From assembly GCF_042685365.1 (NCBI RefSeq), contig NZ_JBHUMY010000013.1, forward strand, positions 147,999-211,998: a stretch of 64,000 bases of DNA, read 5' to 3'. The stretch comes from Paenibacillus_AP thailandensis. GTDB taxonomy: Bacteria; Bacillota; Bacilli; Paenibacillales; Paenibacillaceae. Positions 9,195 to 17,193 of the stretch are shown here, piece by piece. Each line of letters opens with the position of its first letter. Position 1 is the stretch's first letter. Both the position numbers and the translations under genes were made by a program. The notes under the pieces were generated by a model, which had not been told where the DNA came from, did not search any database, and saw only the letters and a program-made list of their open reading frames with translations.

Positions 9195-10355
9195 ATGAAT
9201 AAAGCAGTGAACATCGATGTAAGCCGTCTTTCCGGCGAAATGGCCTTTCTGCTGCTCCTGTTGCAAGACGCGGCTTCTTTAGACGAGGAAACGGCGCGGG
9301 GTTATGCCTCGGCCTTGGATTGGAACGCCTTTGTGGAGCTGGCGCTGCATCATCGCGTTTATCCGGCGGTGTATCTGAAACTGAATAGCCTCGCTTCGAT
9401 TGTTCCTGCCGATACGATGGAGACGCTCCGCTATCATCATCATAGCAACACCTTCAAGATGCTGGAGCTGACGAAGGAGATGAGCCGCATCAGCGGAGCG
9501 CTTGCGGAGGACGGAATCCGGTCGATCCAGCTGAAGGGTCCTGTGCTGGCGATTCAGCTTTACGGCGATCTGTCGCTTCGGACTTCGAAGGATTTGGACA
9601 TTCTGGTCGATCCGGACGATGTGGAGCTGGCGGAGGCGACGATGGCGAGGCTTGGTTATGAAGCCGCGGATAAGCACGATTCCGATCCGAACTGGAAGAG
9701 AAAGTACCATCATCTCAGCTTCTCGCACAAGGAACGCCGGGCCGAAGTCGAAATCCATTGGCGGCTTAATCCGAATCCGGTCGACAAGCATACGTTCCCG
9801 CAGCTGTGGGAGCGGCGGGAAACCGTTCCGGTGGCGGGACTGTCGTTCTATTCGCTCGGCAAAGAGGATCTTCTTTATTATTTGACCGATCACGGGGCCA
9901 GACATGCGTGGTTCCGCCTTCGCTGGCTGGTCGACATCGCCCGTCTCGTTCCGCATATCCGTGCCGAGGAGACGGACCGGTATTTCAAGAAGCATGGCGG
10001 GAGAGTATTCGCCGGGCAAGCGTTTCTGCTCGCGTCCGCATTGCTGCGGGCGGATATTCCCGGCGCATTGCTTCAGATGACAACCGGCAGGAAGGCGGTG
10101 CGCCTCGCTCAAGACGCGATGTTTTTTATATCCAAAATCGTAAAGCTTAACCCGGTTCCCGAAAAAAGCGCGGTGTGGCCGTATTTGAAATATACGCTGT
10201 CGCTTATGAAGCCGAAACAGAAATGGTTGTACCTGCTCAAGCATTTGGAGCCGAATATCGAGGACCGGCAGCAGTTGCCGCTGTCCAAGCCGTTTCATTT
10301 TCTTTATTTTCCGCTTCGCCCGTTTTTATGGTTGTGGAGGCATATTATCAATTAG
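9195..10355 (+). CDS. Nucleotidyltransferase-family protein (PF14907-like), probable lasso-cluster tailoring gene
   Basis: 386 residues. IQLKGPVLAIQLYGDLSLRTSKDLDILVD around residues 112-142 holds the Gly-x(n)-Asp-x-Asp signature of the nucleotidyltransferase fold; EIHWRLN follows near 190. Proteins of this uncharacterised family recur in Firmicute lasso peptide clusters, where their role is not established. It starts 24 bases after ugd, so on spacing alone it could be read with the exopolysaccharide operon, but a 133-bp AT-rich gap separates it from the kinase gene. Assignment to the lasso cluster rests on family association. Confidence 0.75.
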   Translation: MNKAVNIDVSRLSGEMAFLLLLLQDAASLDEETARGYASALDWNAFVELALHHRVYPAVYLKLNSLASIVPADTMETLRYHHHSNTFKMLELTKEMSRISGALAEDGIRSIQLKGPVLAIQLYGDLSLRTSKDLDILVDPDDVELAEATMARLGYEAADKHDSDPNWKRKYHHLSFSHKERRAEVEIHWRLNPNPVDKHTFPQLWERRETVPVAGLSFYSLGKEDLLYYLTDHGARHAWFRLRWLVDIARLVPHIRAEETDRYFKKHGGRVFAGQAFLLASALLRADIPGALLQMTTGRKAVRLAQDAMFFISKIVKLNPVPEKSAVWPYLKYTLSLMKPKQKWLYLLKHLEPNIEDRQQLPLSKPFHFLYFPLRPFLWLWRHIIN

Positions 10356-10488
10356 TTCGCGTTTAGAGAACAAATTTTGATTCTTTTAATTTATTATTCT
10401 CGTTTTGCGACCCAAAAGGAATACTGCTCCCGAATACTATAGGTAGTCGTAAAGAATACCATTTTTGAATAGAGCGGGGTGTATTTCC

Positions 10489-11394
10489 TTGTATTATTAC
10501 CGACTGTTCGGCCTGAACGTGAGGAGCGGGATCGCTCTCCCCGAAGGGTTCGAACTGCAAAATACGAATGCACCGATCGATGTCGACATCGAACTTAATC
10601 ATAGATCATGCGAATTCGAAGCGAGCGGCGAGCCGGCAGGATTTGAAGCTGCGGATGGAGAGATGCGGTTCCGGGTGCCGGAAACCGCCCTCTATCGGAT
10701 TGCGGGCGGCAGCCGGGTCGAAGTAACGCCATGGCCCGGAGCGGAAGAAGCGAGGATCAGGCTGTATTTGCTCGGAAGCTGCATGGGGGCGCTTCTTATG
10801 CAGAGAGGAATCCTTCCTCTGCACGGCAGCGCAGTCGTTATCGAAGGCAAGGCTTACGCGATCGTCGGCCAATCCGGCGCGGGCAAATCGACGCTTGCCG
10901 CGGCGTTCGCGAGCGCGGGCTACCCGTTAGTGACGGACGATGTCATTGCGGTATCCGTCTCCCATGCGCAAGAGGCCTCGAAGGTTTATCCTTCCTACCC
11001 GCAGCAGAAGCTGTGGGAGGAAAGCATCGAACAGCTGGGGCTTGCTTCCGGCGAATATCTCAGCGTTTATCAACGGGTCAACAAGTATGCCGTTCCGGTC
11101 CGGTCCCGGTTTCATCTGGAGCCGCTGCCTCTAGCCGGCGTTATCGAGCTGTCGGAGTTTTCGGAGCCGGAGCCGGAGATCCGCTCCTGCACCGCTCTGG
11201 AAGCCCTTCATGTGCTGAACGTTCACACGTACCGAAATTCGCTTGTTCCCTTGCTCCAATTGAACGAGTGGCATTTTCAATCGATCGCCAGGCTTGCGTC
11301 CCAGCTCCCGGTATACCAGCTTCGCCGTCCGGCGAACGGCTTTACGGCCTTTAGCCTGGTGAACCAAATCGTCAGCTTATCATTAGGGAGGTAA
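10489..11394 (+). CDS. HPr-kinase-like lasso peptide kinase
   Basis: About 301 residues from TTG 10489, which follows GGGGTG by 8 bases; an in-frame TTG at 10465 is less likely. The start YYYRLFGLNVRSGIALPE is typical of the family. Walker A GQSGAGKS (residues 127-134) and LVTDDVIAV are the HPr kinase/phosphorylase core. In the paeninodin cluster the homologous kinase phosphorylates the C-terminal Ser of the precursor; the precursor here also ends in Ser. An AT-rich gap upstream (10356-10488) could hold the cluster promoter, but no convincing -35/-10 pair was seen. Confidence 0.85.
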   Translation: MYYYRLFGLNVRSGIALPEGFELQNTNAPIDVDIELNHRSCEFEASGEPAGFEAADGEMRFRVPETALYRIAGGSRVEVTPWPGAEEARIRLYLLGSCMGALLMQRGILPLHGSAVVIEGKAYAIVGQSGAGKSTLAAAFASAGYPLVTDDVIAVSVSHAQEASKVYPSYPQQKLWEESIEQLGLASGEYLSVYQRVNKYAVPVRSRFHLEPLPLAGVIELSEFSEPEPEIRSCTALEALHVLNVHTYRNSLVPLLQLNEWHFQSIARLASQLPVYQLRRPANGFTAFSLVNQIVSLSLGR

Positions 11395-11400
11395 AACGTT

Positions 11401-11694
11401 ATGAGCGTTAATGACAATGCCGTCACCGAACTTGTCGCGCAGTCGGAAGGCTTTCTGGTAAGCGATATGAACGGGGAAAAAGTGATGCTGAGCATCCAAA
11501 ACGGCAAGTACTACAATCTGGGCGCGATCGGGGGACGGATCTGGGAGCTGATGGAGCAGCCGGTTTCCGTGCCCGCCATCGTAAGCCGGCTCGTCTCCGA
11601 GTACGATATCGAATCCGATGTATGCGAGCAGCAGGTTCGCCGGTTTCTCGGGCAGATGGAATCCGAAGGGCTCGTACAGGTGAAGAGGGTGTAG
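11401..11694 (+). CDS. Lasso peptide B1 protein (PqqD-like RiPP recognition element)
   Basis: 97 residues. The pattern SEGFLVSDMNGEKVMLSIQNGKYYNLGAIGGRIWELM (given here as its landmarks SDMNGEKVML and YYNLGAIGGRIW) is the PqqD/RRE fold that binds leader peptides. Lasso B1 proteins capture the precursor leader and present it to the B2 protease. It begins 6 bases after the kinase stop and is followed 3 bases later by B2, as expected for a split B protein. Confidence 0.92.
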   Translation: MSVNDNAVTELVAQSEGFLVSDMNGEKVMLSIQNGKYYNLGAIGGRIWELMEQPVSVPAIVSRLVSEYDIESDVCEQQVRRFLGQMESEGLVQVKRV

Positions 11695-11697
11695 CCC

Positions 11698-12162
11698 GTG
11701 TACCGGAAAGCGAGAAAGGCCGCAAGGAAAATCCGGCGGTTTATGTCCTATCCCGCGCAGCTGAAGCGTATGTATATCGAGGCTTATTTCTATTTGGCAT
11801 GGGGGAGGCTGTTCAAGCTGCTTCCTTTCGCCAAAGTGTCGTCTTCGCTTGGCGAGCATATGCGGGAGACGACTTACGCGTGCACGCCGGAGCAGGAGCT
11901 GCTTCTGCGTCAGGTGTCGAAGGCCGTCCATGCGATGAGCCGCGTCACCTGGTGGGAAAGCCAATGCCTGGTCAAGGCGGTGGCTGCGATGAAGATGCTG
12001 GAGCGGCGAGGGATTGCGTCCACGCTTTACTTGGGCAGCGGCCGCGACGACACCGGCAAAATGATTGCGCACGCTTGGCTGCGGAGCGGCTCGTATTACG
12101 TGACCGGGAACGAGCAGCTCGAGCGGTTCGCCGTCGTGGCGGTATTCGGCAAAAGCGCATAA
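11698..12162 (+). CDS. Lasso peptide B2 leader protease (transglutaminase-like)
   Basis: 154 residues from a GTG start. The Cys protease signature WWESQCLVKAVAA places the catalytic Cys at residue 90, and IAHAWLRSG the catalytic His at 125, matching the Transglut_core3 family of lasso B2 proteins. It cleaves the leader after a penultimate Thr (ETM|A in the predicted precursor) using B1 as recognition partner. The N-terminus is basic (RKARKAARKIRR). The next gene follows after 85 bases that include a stem GCGGACT/AGTCCGC. Confidence 0.92.
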   Translation: MYRKARKAARKIRRFMSYPAQLKRMYIEAYFYLAWGRLFKLLPFAKVSSSLGEHMRETTYACTPEQELLLRQVSKAVHAMSRVTWWESQCLVKAVAAMKMLERRGIASTLYLGSGRDDTGKMIAHAWLRSGSYYVTGNEQLERFAVVAVFGKSA

Positions 12163-12247
12163 GCCGCCCGCGCGGCGCGCGAGAAGCCTTGCACTTAACA
12201 GCGGACTCTGCCCGGGAGGCCGGAAGTCCGCAGGCGGGAGTTAGCTT

Positions 12248-14071
12248 ATGAAGGATCTGTTCCATTACGTTCACAAATTGCGCAAAGCATCCGGCTGGCG
12301 CTTGTATATGAATATGGCGATGACGATCGCGATCAGCAGCTTGGACGGCATCGGCATTTATTTGATCGTTCCGCTGCTCGGCATTATCGGCGCGCTGCAG
12401 ATCGATACGGACGCGATATCGTTATTGTCCGGGCTGGAGACGTTCGCGGAAGGGCTGTCGATTGAGCTGAGCCTGCCGCTCGTGCTTGGCCTATACGTGC
12501 TGATCGTAGGCGGGCAGGCGCTTCTGCAGCGGTTCCAGACGGTGCAAAACACCCGGATTTTGCAACGTTACGTGCGTACGCTCCGAATGGAGATGTACGG
12601 GGGGCTGCTGCGGGCCAAATGGGAGTTTTTTCTGCGCAAGCGGAAGTCCGATTTCCACCACGTGATGGTGAACGAGCTCGGACGGGTCAGCTACGGGACC
12701 TCCTTGCTGCTGCAAATGGCGACGGGTATTCTGTTCACCGTCATTCAGATCGGGCTCGCTTTCTTCCTGTCCCCGCTGCTGACGTTGGTCGTCATCGGGA
12801 GCGGCGCTTTGCTCGCCGTATTCTCCCGGAAGTTCGTCCGCAAGGCCGGACGCATCGGCGACAAGACGACGGAGCTGTCCCAAAGCTTCATGGCGGGGAT
12901 CAGCGATCATTTTAACGGCATTAAAGACATTAAGAGCAACCGGCTGGAGAATTCGCATCTTTCCTGGTTCGACAACCTGAGCAGGGAGCTGGAGAGCAAC
13001 GTCGTCGGCTTCATCAAGGTCAACTCGCTTTCCCAGTTCACGTACAAGGCCGCTTCGATCGTGCTGATCGCCGGCTTTGTCTACTTGGCTCTGGAAGTAT
13101 TGCATACGCCGGCCGAGCAGCTCCTCCTGATCGTGCTGATTTTCTCGCGGTTGTGGCCGAGGTTTATCGGCATTCAGTCGAATATCGAGCAGCTGGCGTC
13201 CAGCTTGCCCGCTTTCAAGGCGATGCGCAAGCTGCAGGAGGAAGCGGACCGCGACCGGGAACTGGAAGGCTCCGGCTCGCCGGGCGAAGGAGAGCGCTGT
13301 CTCCCGGTGGACGGCATCGAATGCAGGCGTGTTTATTACCGGTACGATACAAGCGAGCCCGCTTATGCGCTGCGCGATATTAACGTGAAGATTCCGGCGA
13401 ACCGGATGACGGCGATCGTCGGCAAGTCGGGCGCAGGGAAAAGCACGCTGATCGATATGCTGATGGGGCTCATCAAGCCCGAGCGGGGCGAAGTGCTGCT
13501 GGACGGGGCCGTCCTGAGCGAGGAGCGGCAGCTTCGGTCGCTCCGGAGCTCGATCGGCTATGTGGCGCAGGATCCGTTCCTGTTTAACGCCAGCCTCCGG
13601 GACAACCTGAAGCTGGTGGCGCCGCAAGCCAAGGACGACGAGCTGTGGGAGGCGCTGAAGTTCTCGGCCTCCGAGAAGTTCGTGCGGAAGCTGCCGCAGG
13701 GGCTCGATACCGTGATCGGCGACCGGGGCATCCGGTTGTCGGGAGGCGAGCGGCAGCGGATCGTCCTCGCGAGAGCGATCTTGAAGCGCCCGTCGATACT
13801 GGTGCTGGACGAAGCGACAAGCGCGCTGGACAGCGAGAACGAACGGCTCATTCAGGAGGCGCTTGAGCGGCTGAAAGGCAAACTGACGATTATCGTCATC
13901 GCTCACCGCCTGTCGACGATCCGCCATGCGGATCAGGTAATCGTCATGGATCAGGGCGAGATTATTCAGCAGGGCGGCTACCAGCAGCTGTCGCAGGAGA
14001 CGAAGGGCAAGTTCCGGCAGCTGTTGAACTATCAATCGGAGGCTGTGCCGGCGGGAGATGAGATGGCATGA
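12248..14071 (+). CDS. ABC transporter, lasso peptide exporter (D)
   Basis: 607 residues: an N-terminal transmembrane domain of about six segments (roughly 15-310) fused to an ATPase domain. Walker A GKSGAGKS is at about 392, the signature LSGGERQ at about 497, and Walker B ILVLDEATSALD follows. This half-transporter would homodimerise to export the mature lasso peptide and confer immunity. Its last codons overlap the cyclase start (ATGA at 14068). Confidence 0.92.
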   Translation: MKDLFHYVHKLRKASGWRLYMNMAMTIAISSLDGIGIYLIVPLLGIIGALQIDTDAISLLSGLETFAEGLSIELSLPLVLGLYVLIVGGQALLQRFQTVQNTRILQRYVRTLRMEMYGGLLRAKWEFFLRKRKSDFHHVMVNELGRVSYGTSLLLQMATGILFTVIQIGLAFFLSPLLTLVVIGSGALLAVFSRKFVRKAGRIGDKTTELSQSFMAGISDHFNGIKDIKSNRLENSHLSWFDNLSRELESNVVGFIKVNSLSQFTYKAASIVLIAGFVYLALEVLHTPAEQLLLIVLIFSRLWPRFIGIQSNIEQLASSLPAFKAMRKLQEEADRDRELEGSGSPGEGERCLPVDGIECRRVYYRYDTSEPAYALRDINVKIPANRMTAIVGKSGAGKSTLIDMLMGLIKPERGEVLLDGAVLSEERQLRSLRSSIGYVAQDPFLFNASLRDNLKLVAPQAKDDELWEALKFSASEKFVRKLPQGLDTVIGDRGIRLSGGERQRIVLARAILKRPSILVLDEATSALDSENERLIQEALERLKGKLTIIVIAHRLSTIRHADQVIVMDQGEIIQQGGYQQLSQETKGKFRQLLNYQSEAVPAGDEMA

Positions 14072-15990
14072 GCGTAATCGCTGGAATGGTGCAGACGGAG
14101 GGGCCGCTCCGTGCGGACGGCGGCCCGCGAGCGCTGCTGGAGGCGATTCGGGCTTATCCCGGCGACGGCTTCGATGCCTGGGACGACGAACGTGCCATGC
14201 TCGCCTGCCGGTTGCTGCGGATAACGCCGGAATCGGTGCGCGAGCGGCAGCCGTACCGCGACGGATCGTCAGGGATAACCATAGTGGCCGACGCGATTAT
14301 CGACAACCGCGTTCAGCTGTTCGACATGCTTCAGGTAGAACGGGAGCGGAGAAGCGGGATGACCGACAGCGAGCTGATCGTCCTGGCCTACCGGAAATGG
14401 GGGATGGAAGCGCCGCGTTACTTGATCGGAGACTTCGCCTTCGTCCTGTGGGATGCGGATAATCGGCAGCTGTTCGGGGCGAGAGACTTGCTCGGCAGCC
14501 GGACGCTGTATTACCGCAGCGAGCCGGATCGCTTCACGTTCTGCAGCGTCATCGAGCCGCTGTTCTCCCTGCCGGGGATGCGGAAGAAGCTGTGCGAGGA
14601 GCGGTTCGCCGAATATTTGGCCATCCCGACGCTGCTGGATGCGGTCGATCCGCATACGACCTATTACGAGAGCATTCGGCAGCTGCCGCCGGGCCATGCT
14701 TTTCGCTGGTCGGACGGGAAGCTCGCCGTGCGGCGATACGGGAGCGTCGTGCCGGAGAACCGTATCGTTCTCGGCTCCGACGGCGAATACGTGGAGGCGT
14801 TCCGGGACATTTACCGGGAAGCGGTTAGAGCCAGGCTCCGGACCGTAAGACCGGTGGGGGTTACGCTCAGCGGAGGGCTCGATTCCGGCTCGGTATCCGC
14901 GTTGGCCGCCCGGCTGCTTGCGCAGGAGGGCAGAAGCCTGCAAGCTTACAGCTACGTGCCCGAGCCCGATTTCGTCGATTGGACGCCAAGAAGCGTGCAG
15001 GCGGACGAAAGTCCGGCGATTCGGACGGTCATCGACTATATCGGCAACATTCGGGGAAGCTTTCTCGATTTTGCGGGCAGAAGCTCTTATACCGAAATCG
15101 ACGAATGGATCGACCGGATCGAAGGGCCTTACAAAAACTTCGAAAACGCCTTTTGGATTAAAGGCATTCACGAGGAGGCGTCGCGCCAAGGGGTAGGCGT
15201 CCTGCTCACGGGAGCGAGAGGCAACTATTCCGTCTCCTGGGGCTCGACGGTCGCGTACTACGGCATGCTGCTGAAAAAGCTTCGATGGCTGCGGCTATAC
15301 CGGGAAATGACGCTGTGCGGGAAGCAGCTTGGCACGAGCCGCAAACGGATTGCGCGCGCGGTCAAGCGGCAGGCGTTTCCGGACAAGGGCGGAGACTTCG
15401 CGCCGGACGTGCCGCCGATCATCGCGCCGTCGTTCGGCAGCCGCACGGGCGTGTTCGAGAAGCTCGCGGATTTCGATGTCGGCTTAAAGCCTGCGGAGTA
15501 CGACCTGATGAAGGACCGGGACAACTATTTCAATAATTTGTCCGTCCTCGGCATGCAGGGTACGATTGCGGCAAAGGCGTCGTACCGGCTGGGCATTTGG
15601 GAGCGGGACGCGACCAGCGATGCGCGCCTGATCCGATTCTGCCTGGCCATTCCGGTCGAGCAATACGTCAAGGACGGCTTCGGGCGGGCGCTGATCCGGA
15701 GAGCGACGGAAGGGCTGCTGCCGGACAGCGTTCGCTTGAACCAGCGGACCCGCGGCATTCAAGGGATGGACTGGGTGCACCGGATCAGGCCGCAATGGCC
15801 GGCTATTCGGGAGGAGCTGGATCGGCTCTGCCGGGACGAGCGGGCTGCCCGCTACTTGGACGTGGAGCAGGTGAAGCAATCGATGAGCCGTACCCGTTCC
15901 GGCGTCAAGCCGGAGCAGGCGGACGACCCGAACCTGAAAGTGCTGATGCGGGCGCTGATTGCCTATCGGTTTCTGCAAAGGCTGGAATGA
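14068..15990 (+). CDS. Lasso peptide cyclase (asparagine synthetase B-like, C protein)
   Basis: 640 residues. The N-terminal part resembles the glutaminase domain of AsnB, but the nucleophile Cys2 is absent (MSVIAG instead of MCGIAG), as is usual in lasso cyclases. The C-terminal part has the ATP pyrophosphatase PP-loop VTLSGGLDSGS (Ser about 268). It adenylates the side chain of the ring Asp/Glu and closes the macrolactam with the core N-terminus. It is translationally coupled to the exporter gene and lies 39 bases upstream of the precursor. Confidence 0.93.
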   Translation: MSVIAGMVQTEGPLRADGGPRALLEAIRAYPGDGFDAWDDERAMLACRLLRITPESVRERQPYRDGSSGITIVADAIIDNRVQLFDMLQVERERRSGMTDSELIVLAYRKWGMEAPRYLIGDFAFVLWDADNRQLFGARDLLGSRTLYYRSEPDRFTFCSVIEPLFSLPGMRKKLCEERFAEYLAIPTLLDAVDPHTTYYESIRQLPPGHAFRWSDGKLAVRRYGSVVPENRIVLGSDGEYVEAFRDIYREAVRARLRTVRPVGVTLSGGLDSGSVSALAARLLAQEGRSLQAYSYVPEPDFVDWTPRSVQADESPAIRTVIDYIGNIRGSFLDFAGRSSYTEIDEWIDRIEGPYKNFENAFWIKGIHEEASRQGVGVLLTGARGNYSVSWGSTVAYYGMLLKKLRWLRLYREMTLCGKQLGTSRKRIARAVKRQAFPDKGGDFAPDVPPIIAPSFGSRTGVFEKLADFDVGLKPAEYDLMKDRDNYFNNLSVLGMQGTIAAKASYRLGIWERDATSDARLIRFCLAIPVEQYVKDGFGRALIRRATEGLLPDSVRLNQRTRGIQGMDWVHRIRPQWPAIREELDRLCRDERAARYLDVEQVKQSMSRTRSGVKPEQADDPNLKVLMRALIAYRFLQRLE

Positions 15991-15995
15991 AAAAA

Positions 15996-16012
15996 AAGCG
16001 CTTGAAGCGCTT
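15996..16012 (+). promoter_or_regulatory. Stem-loop between cyclase and precursor genes
   Basis: AAGCGC, loop TTGAA, GCGCTT: a 6-bp stem just after the cyclase stop and directly before AAAGGAGGTG. No U-run follows, so it is not a terminator. It could protect the 5' end of a processed precursor mRNA, which is inferred. Confidence 0.6.
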
Positions 16013-16029
16013 GAAAGGAGGTGAAAACC

Positions 16030-16167
16030 ATGGAGAAAAAACAATGGACTGCTCCGTCCGTAGAGGTGCTGCATATTTCCGAAACGATGGCGGGACAAGG
16101 CGTTACGAAAATGGACTTTACTTACGTTGACGGCAAGCTCGTAGACATCGATGTATACGACTCCTAG
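16030..16167 (+). CDS. Lasso peptide precursor, paeninodin-like
   Basis: 45 residues, behind a near-ideal ribosome binding site (AAAGGAGGTG, 8 bases before ATG). The leader is residues 1-20, MEKKQWTAPSVEVLHISETM. It has the W-x2-P form of the RRE-binding motif (W6, P9) and the conserved Thr at position -2. The predicted core is residues 21-45: it begins AGQGVTKMD, with Asp at core position 9, and ends DVYDS. An isopeptide bond from Ala1 to Asp9 would make a 9-residue ring, leaving a 16-residue acidic loop and tail. Paeninodin has the same plan (AGPG start, D9, YDS end). The terminal Ser is the likely kinase target. Confidence 0.9.
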   Translation: MEKKQWTAPSVEVLHISETMAGQGVTKMDFTYVDGKLVDIDVYDS

Positions 16168-16190
16168 TATTTATTCCATATGACACGCCT

Positions 16191-16227
16191 GCGGCGGAAA
16201 CGCGAACGTCACTCGCGTTTCCGCCGC
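16191..16227 (+). terminator. Strong hairpin after precursor gene
   Basis: GCGGCGGAAACGCGA pairs with TCGCGTTTCCGCCGC over 15 bp with a 7-base loop. No U-run follows, but a second stem with U-run does, so together they probably end the lasso transcript and protect its 3' end. Confidence 0.7.
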
Positions 16228-16231
16228 GGCG

Positions 16232-16299
16232 CTTTGCCGCCCGTGTCTGCCGTAAATGCTTGCCCAAGCATGCGGCGGACGCGGGCGGCAAAGTTTTTT
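16232..16299 (+). terminator. Rho-independent terminator (bidirectional)
   Basis: A long branched stem closes with CTTTGCCGCCCG / CGGGCGGCAAAG, contains the inner stem ATGCTTG-CCC-AAGCAT, and runs into TTTTTT. It ends the lasso cluster and abuts the stop of the convergent XRE gene. Confidence 0.85.
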
Positions 16300-16708
16300 A
16301 TGCGTAATCGTTGTCCCGGACGGATGGACGCAATTCGATTGCATCCGGCTCGGACGGAATGCCGGATTCCTTCGACCGGTCGCGCAGGACGCGGTCGAGC
16401 AAGCTGCGGATCAATTCGATATCTTCTTTCTCCAGCGGGATGCCGTCCCAATGGAGCTGATCGTAATTGAGATATTCTTTCGCATTGTGGCTTGGCTCGG
16501 GAGGATCGGGCGATTCGGTCAAACCGAGCAAGTAATCGGCCGAAGTATGCAGTTTTTTCGAGATGATCTGGATCGATTCGATCGTAGGCTGCCTGTAGCC
16601 GGATTCGTAGCCGGCATACGTGCTTTTGGCCACGCCGACGAAATCCGCCACTTCCTGCATCGTCAATTTCCGCTTTTTCCTCAGTTCTTTTAGCCGCTTC
16701 GCAAACAT
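16298..16708 (-). CDS. XRE-family transcriptional regulator
   Basis: 136 residues, starting at ATG 16708 (preceded on the minus strand by GAGAGGTAAGAGC). The N-terminal helix-turn-helix runs from LKELRKKRKLTMQEVADF to GYESGYRQP, followed by SIQIISKKLHTSADYLLG, the classic SinR/Xre layout. The C-terminus (residues 75-136) is acidic and unrecognised. It is convergent with the lasso cluster, so it may or may not regulate it. A TATAAT box lies on the minus strand at 16814-16819. Confidence 0.85.
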   Translation of the reverse strand: MFAKRLKELRKKRKLTMQEVADFVGVAKSTYAGYESGYRQPTIESIQIISKKLHTSADYLLGLTESPDPPEPSHNAKEYLNYDQLHWDGIPLEKEDIELIRSLLDRVLRDRSKESGIPSEPDAIELRPSVRDNDYA

Positions 16709-17193
16709 GCTCTTACCTCTCCCAAATCGTTTTCTACCGTTTGCACAGCGTGCAAGCATTAGAAATGAATACCTGTCCAAACACGGAAACAGCCGGTTTG
16801 ACAGCTTTCTTCTATTATATCGACAATTGTTACCGTTAACATAATACAAACGGTTCATTTGTGAATCGAATTTTCGCTTTGGCGCGGGCAAATATCCGCT
16901 TTACCGCTGCAGCCTTGATACGAAGGCATCGGTAAAAATCATTATAGCATGATCGCATTCGCGTTGATATATCGCCCGGAACGATTTTTAGAAGTTCCTT
17001 CCTAATTATGACAATATAACAATAGGTTTTGTTTTTGCATGCCGGTTTATTTCCGGAGCGAACGGCCGGCCTTTCGCCGGGACGACGAAGCCGTTTCGCC
17101 AGGGACGCCTCCGTTCAACCGTTTTGCCCGTTTATCGAATGAATGCTACAATTACAATATAATTAATCGAATGCAAAGCGAGGGTATAACATC
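16709..17193. promoter_or_regulatory. Divergent intergenic region with pgl promoter
   Basis: No gene is seen here. On the plus strand TTGCCC (17124-17129) and TACAAT (17147-17152), 17 bp apart, make a sigma-A promoter for the lactonase gene. The minus strand carries TATAAT-like boxes at 16814-16819 and 16941-16946 upstream of the XRE gene. Confidence 0.55.

Noticed and set aside
6405..9266. Very long antisense open frame opposite manC and ugd (and similar ones opposite other GC-rich genes)
   Set aside because: Codon mirror of strongly coding plus-strand genes; composition is Arg/His/Gln-rich with no recognisable domain.
16298..16708. XRE gene as the dedicated regulator of the lasso cluster
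   Set aside because: It is convergent and lies after the terminator. Adjacency alone does not support the claim, so it is annotated only as a regulator.
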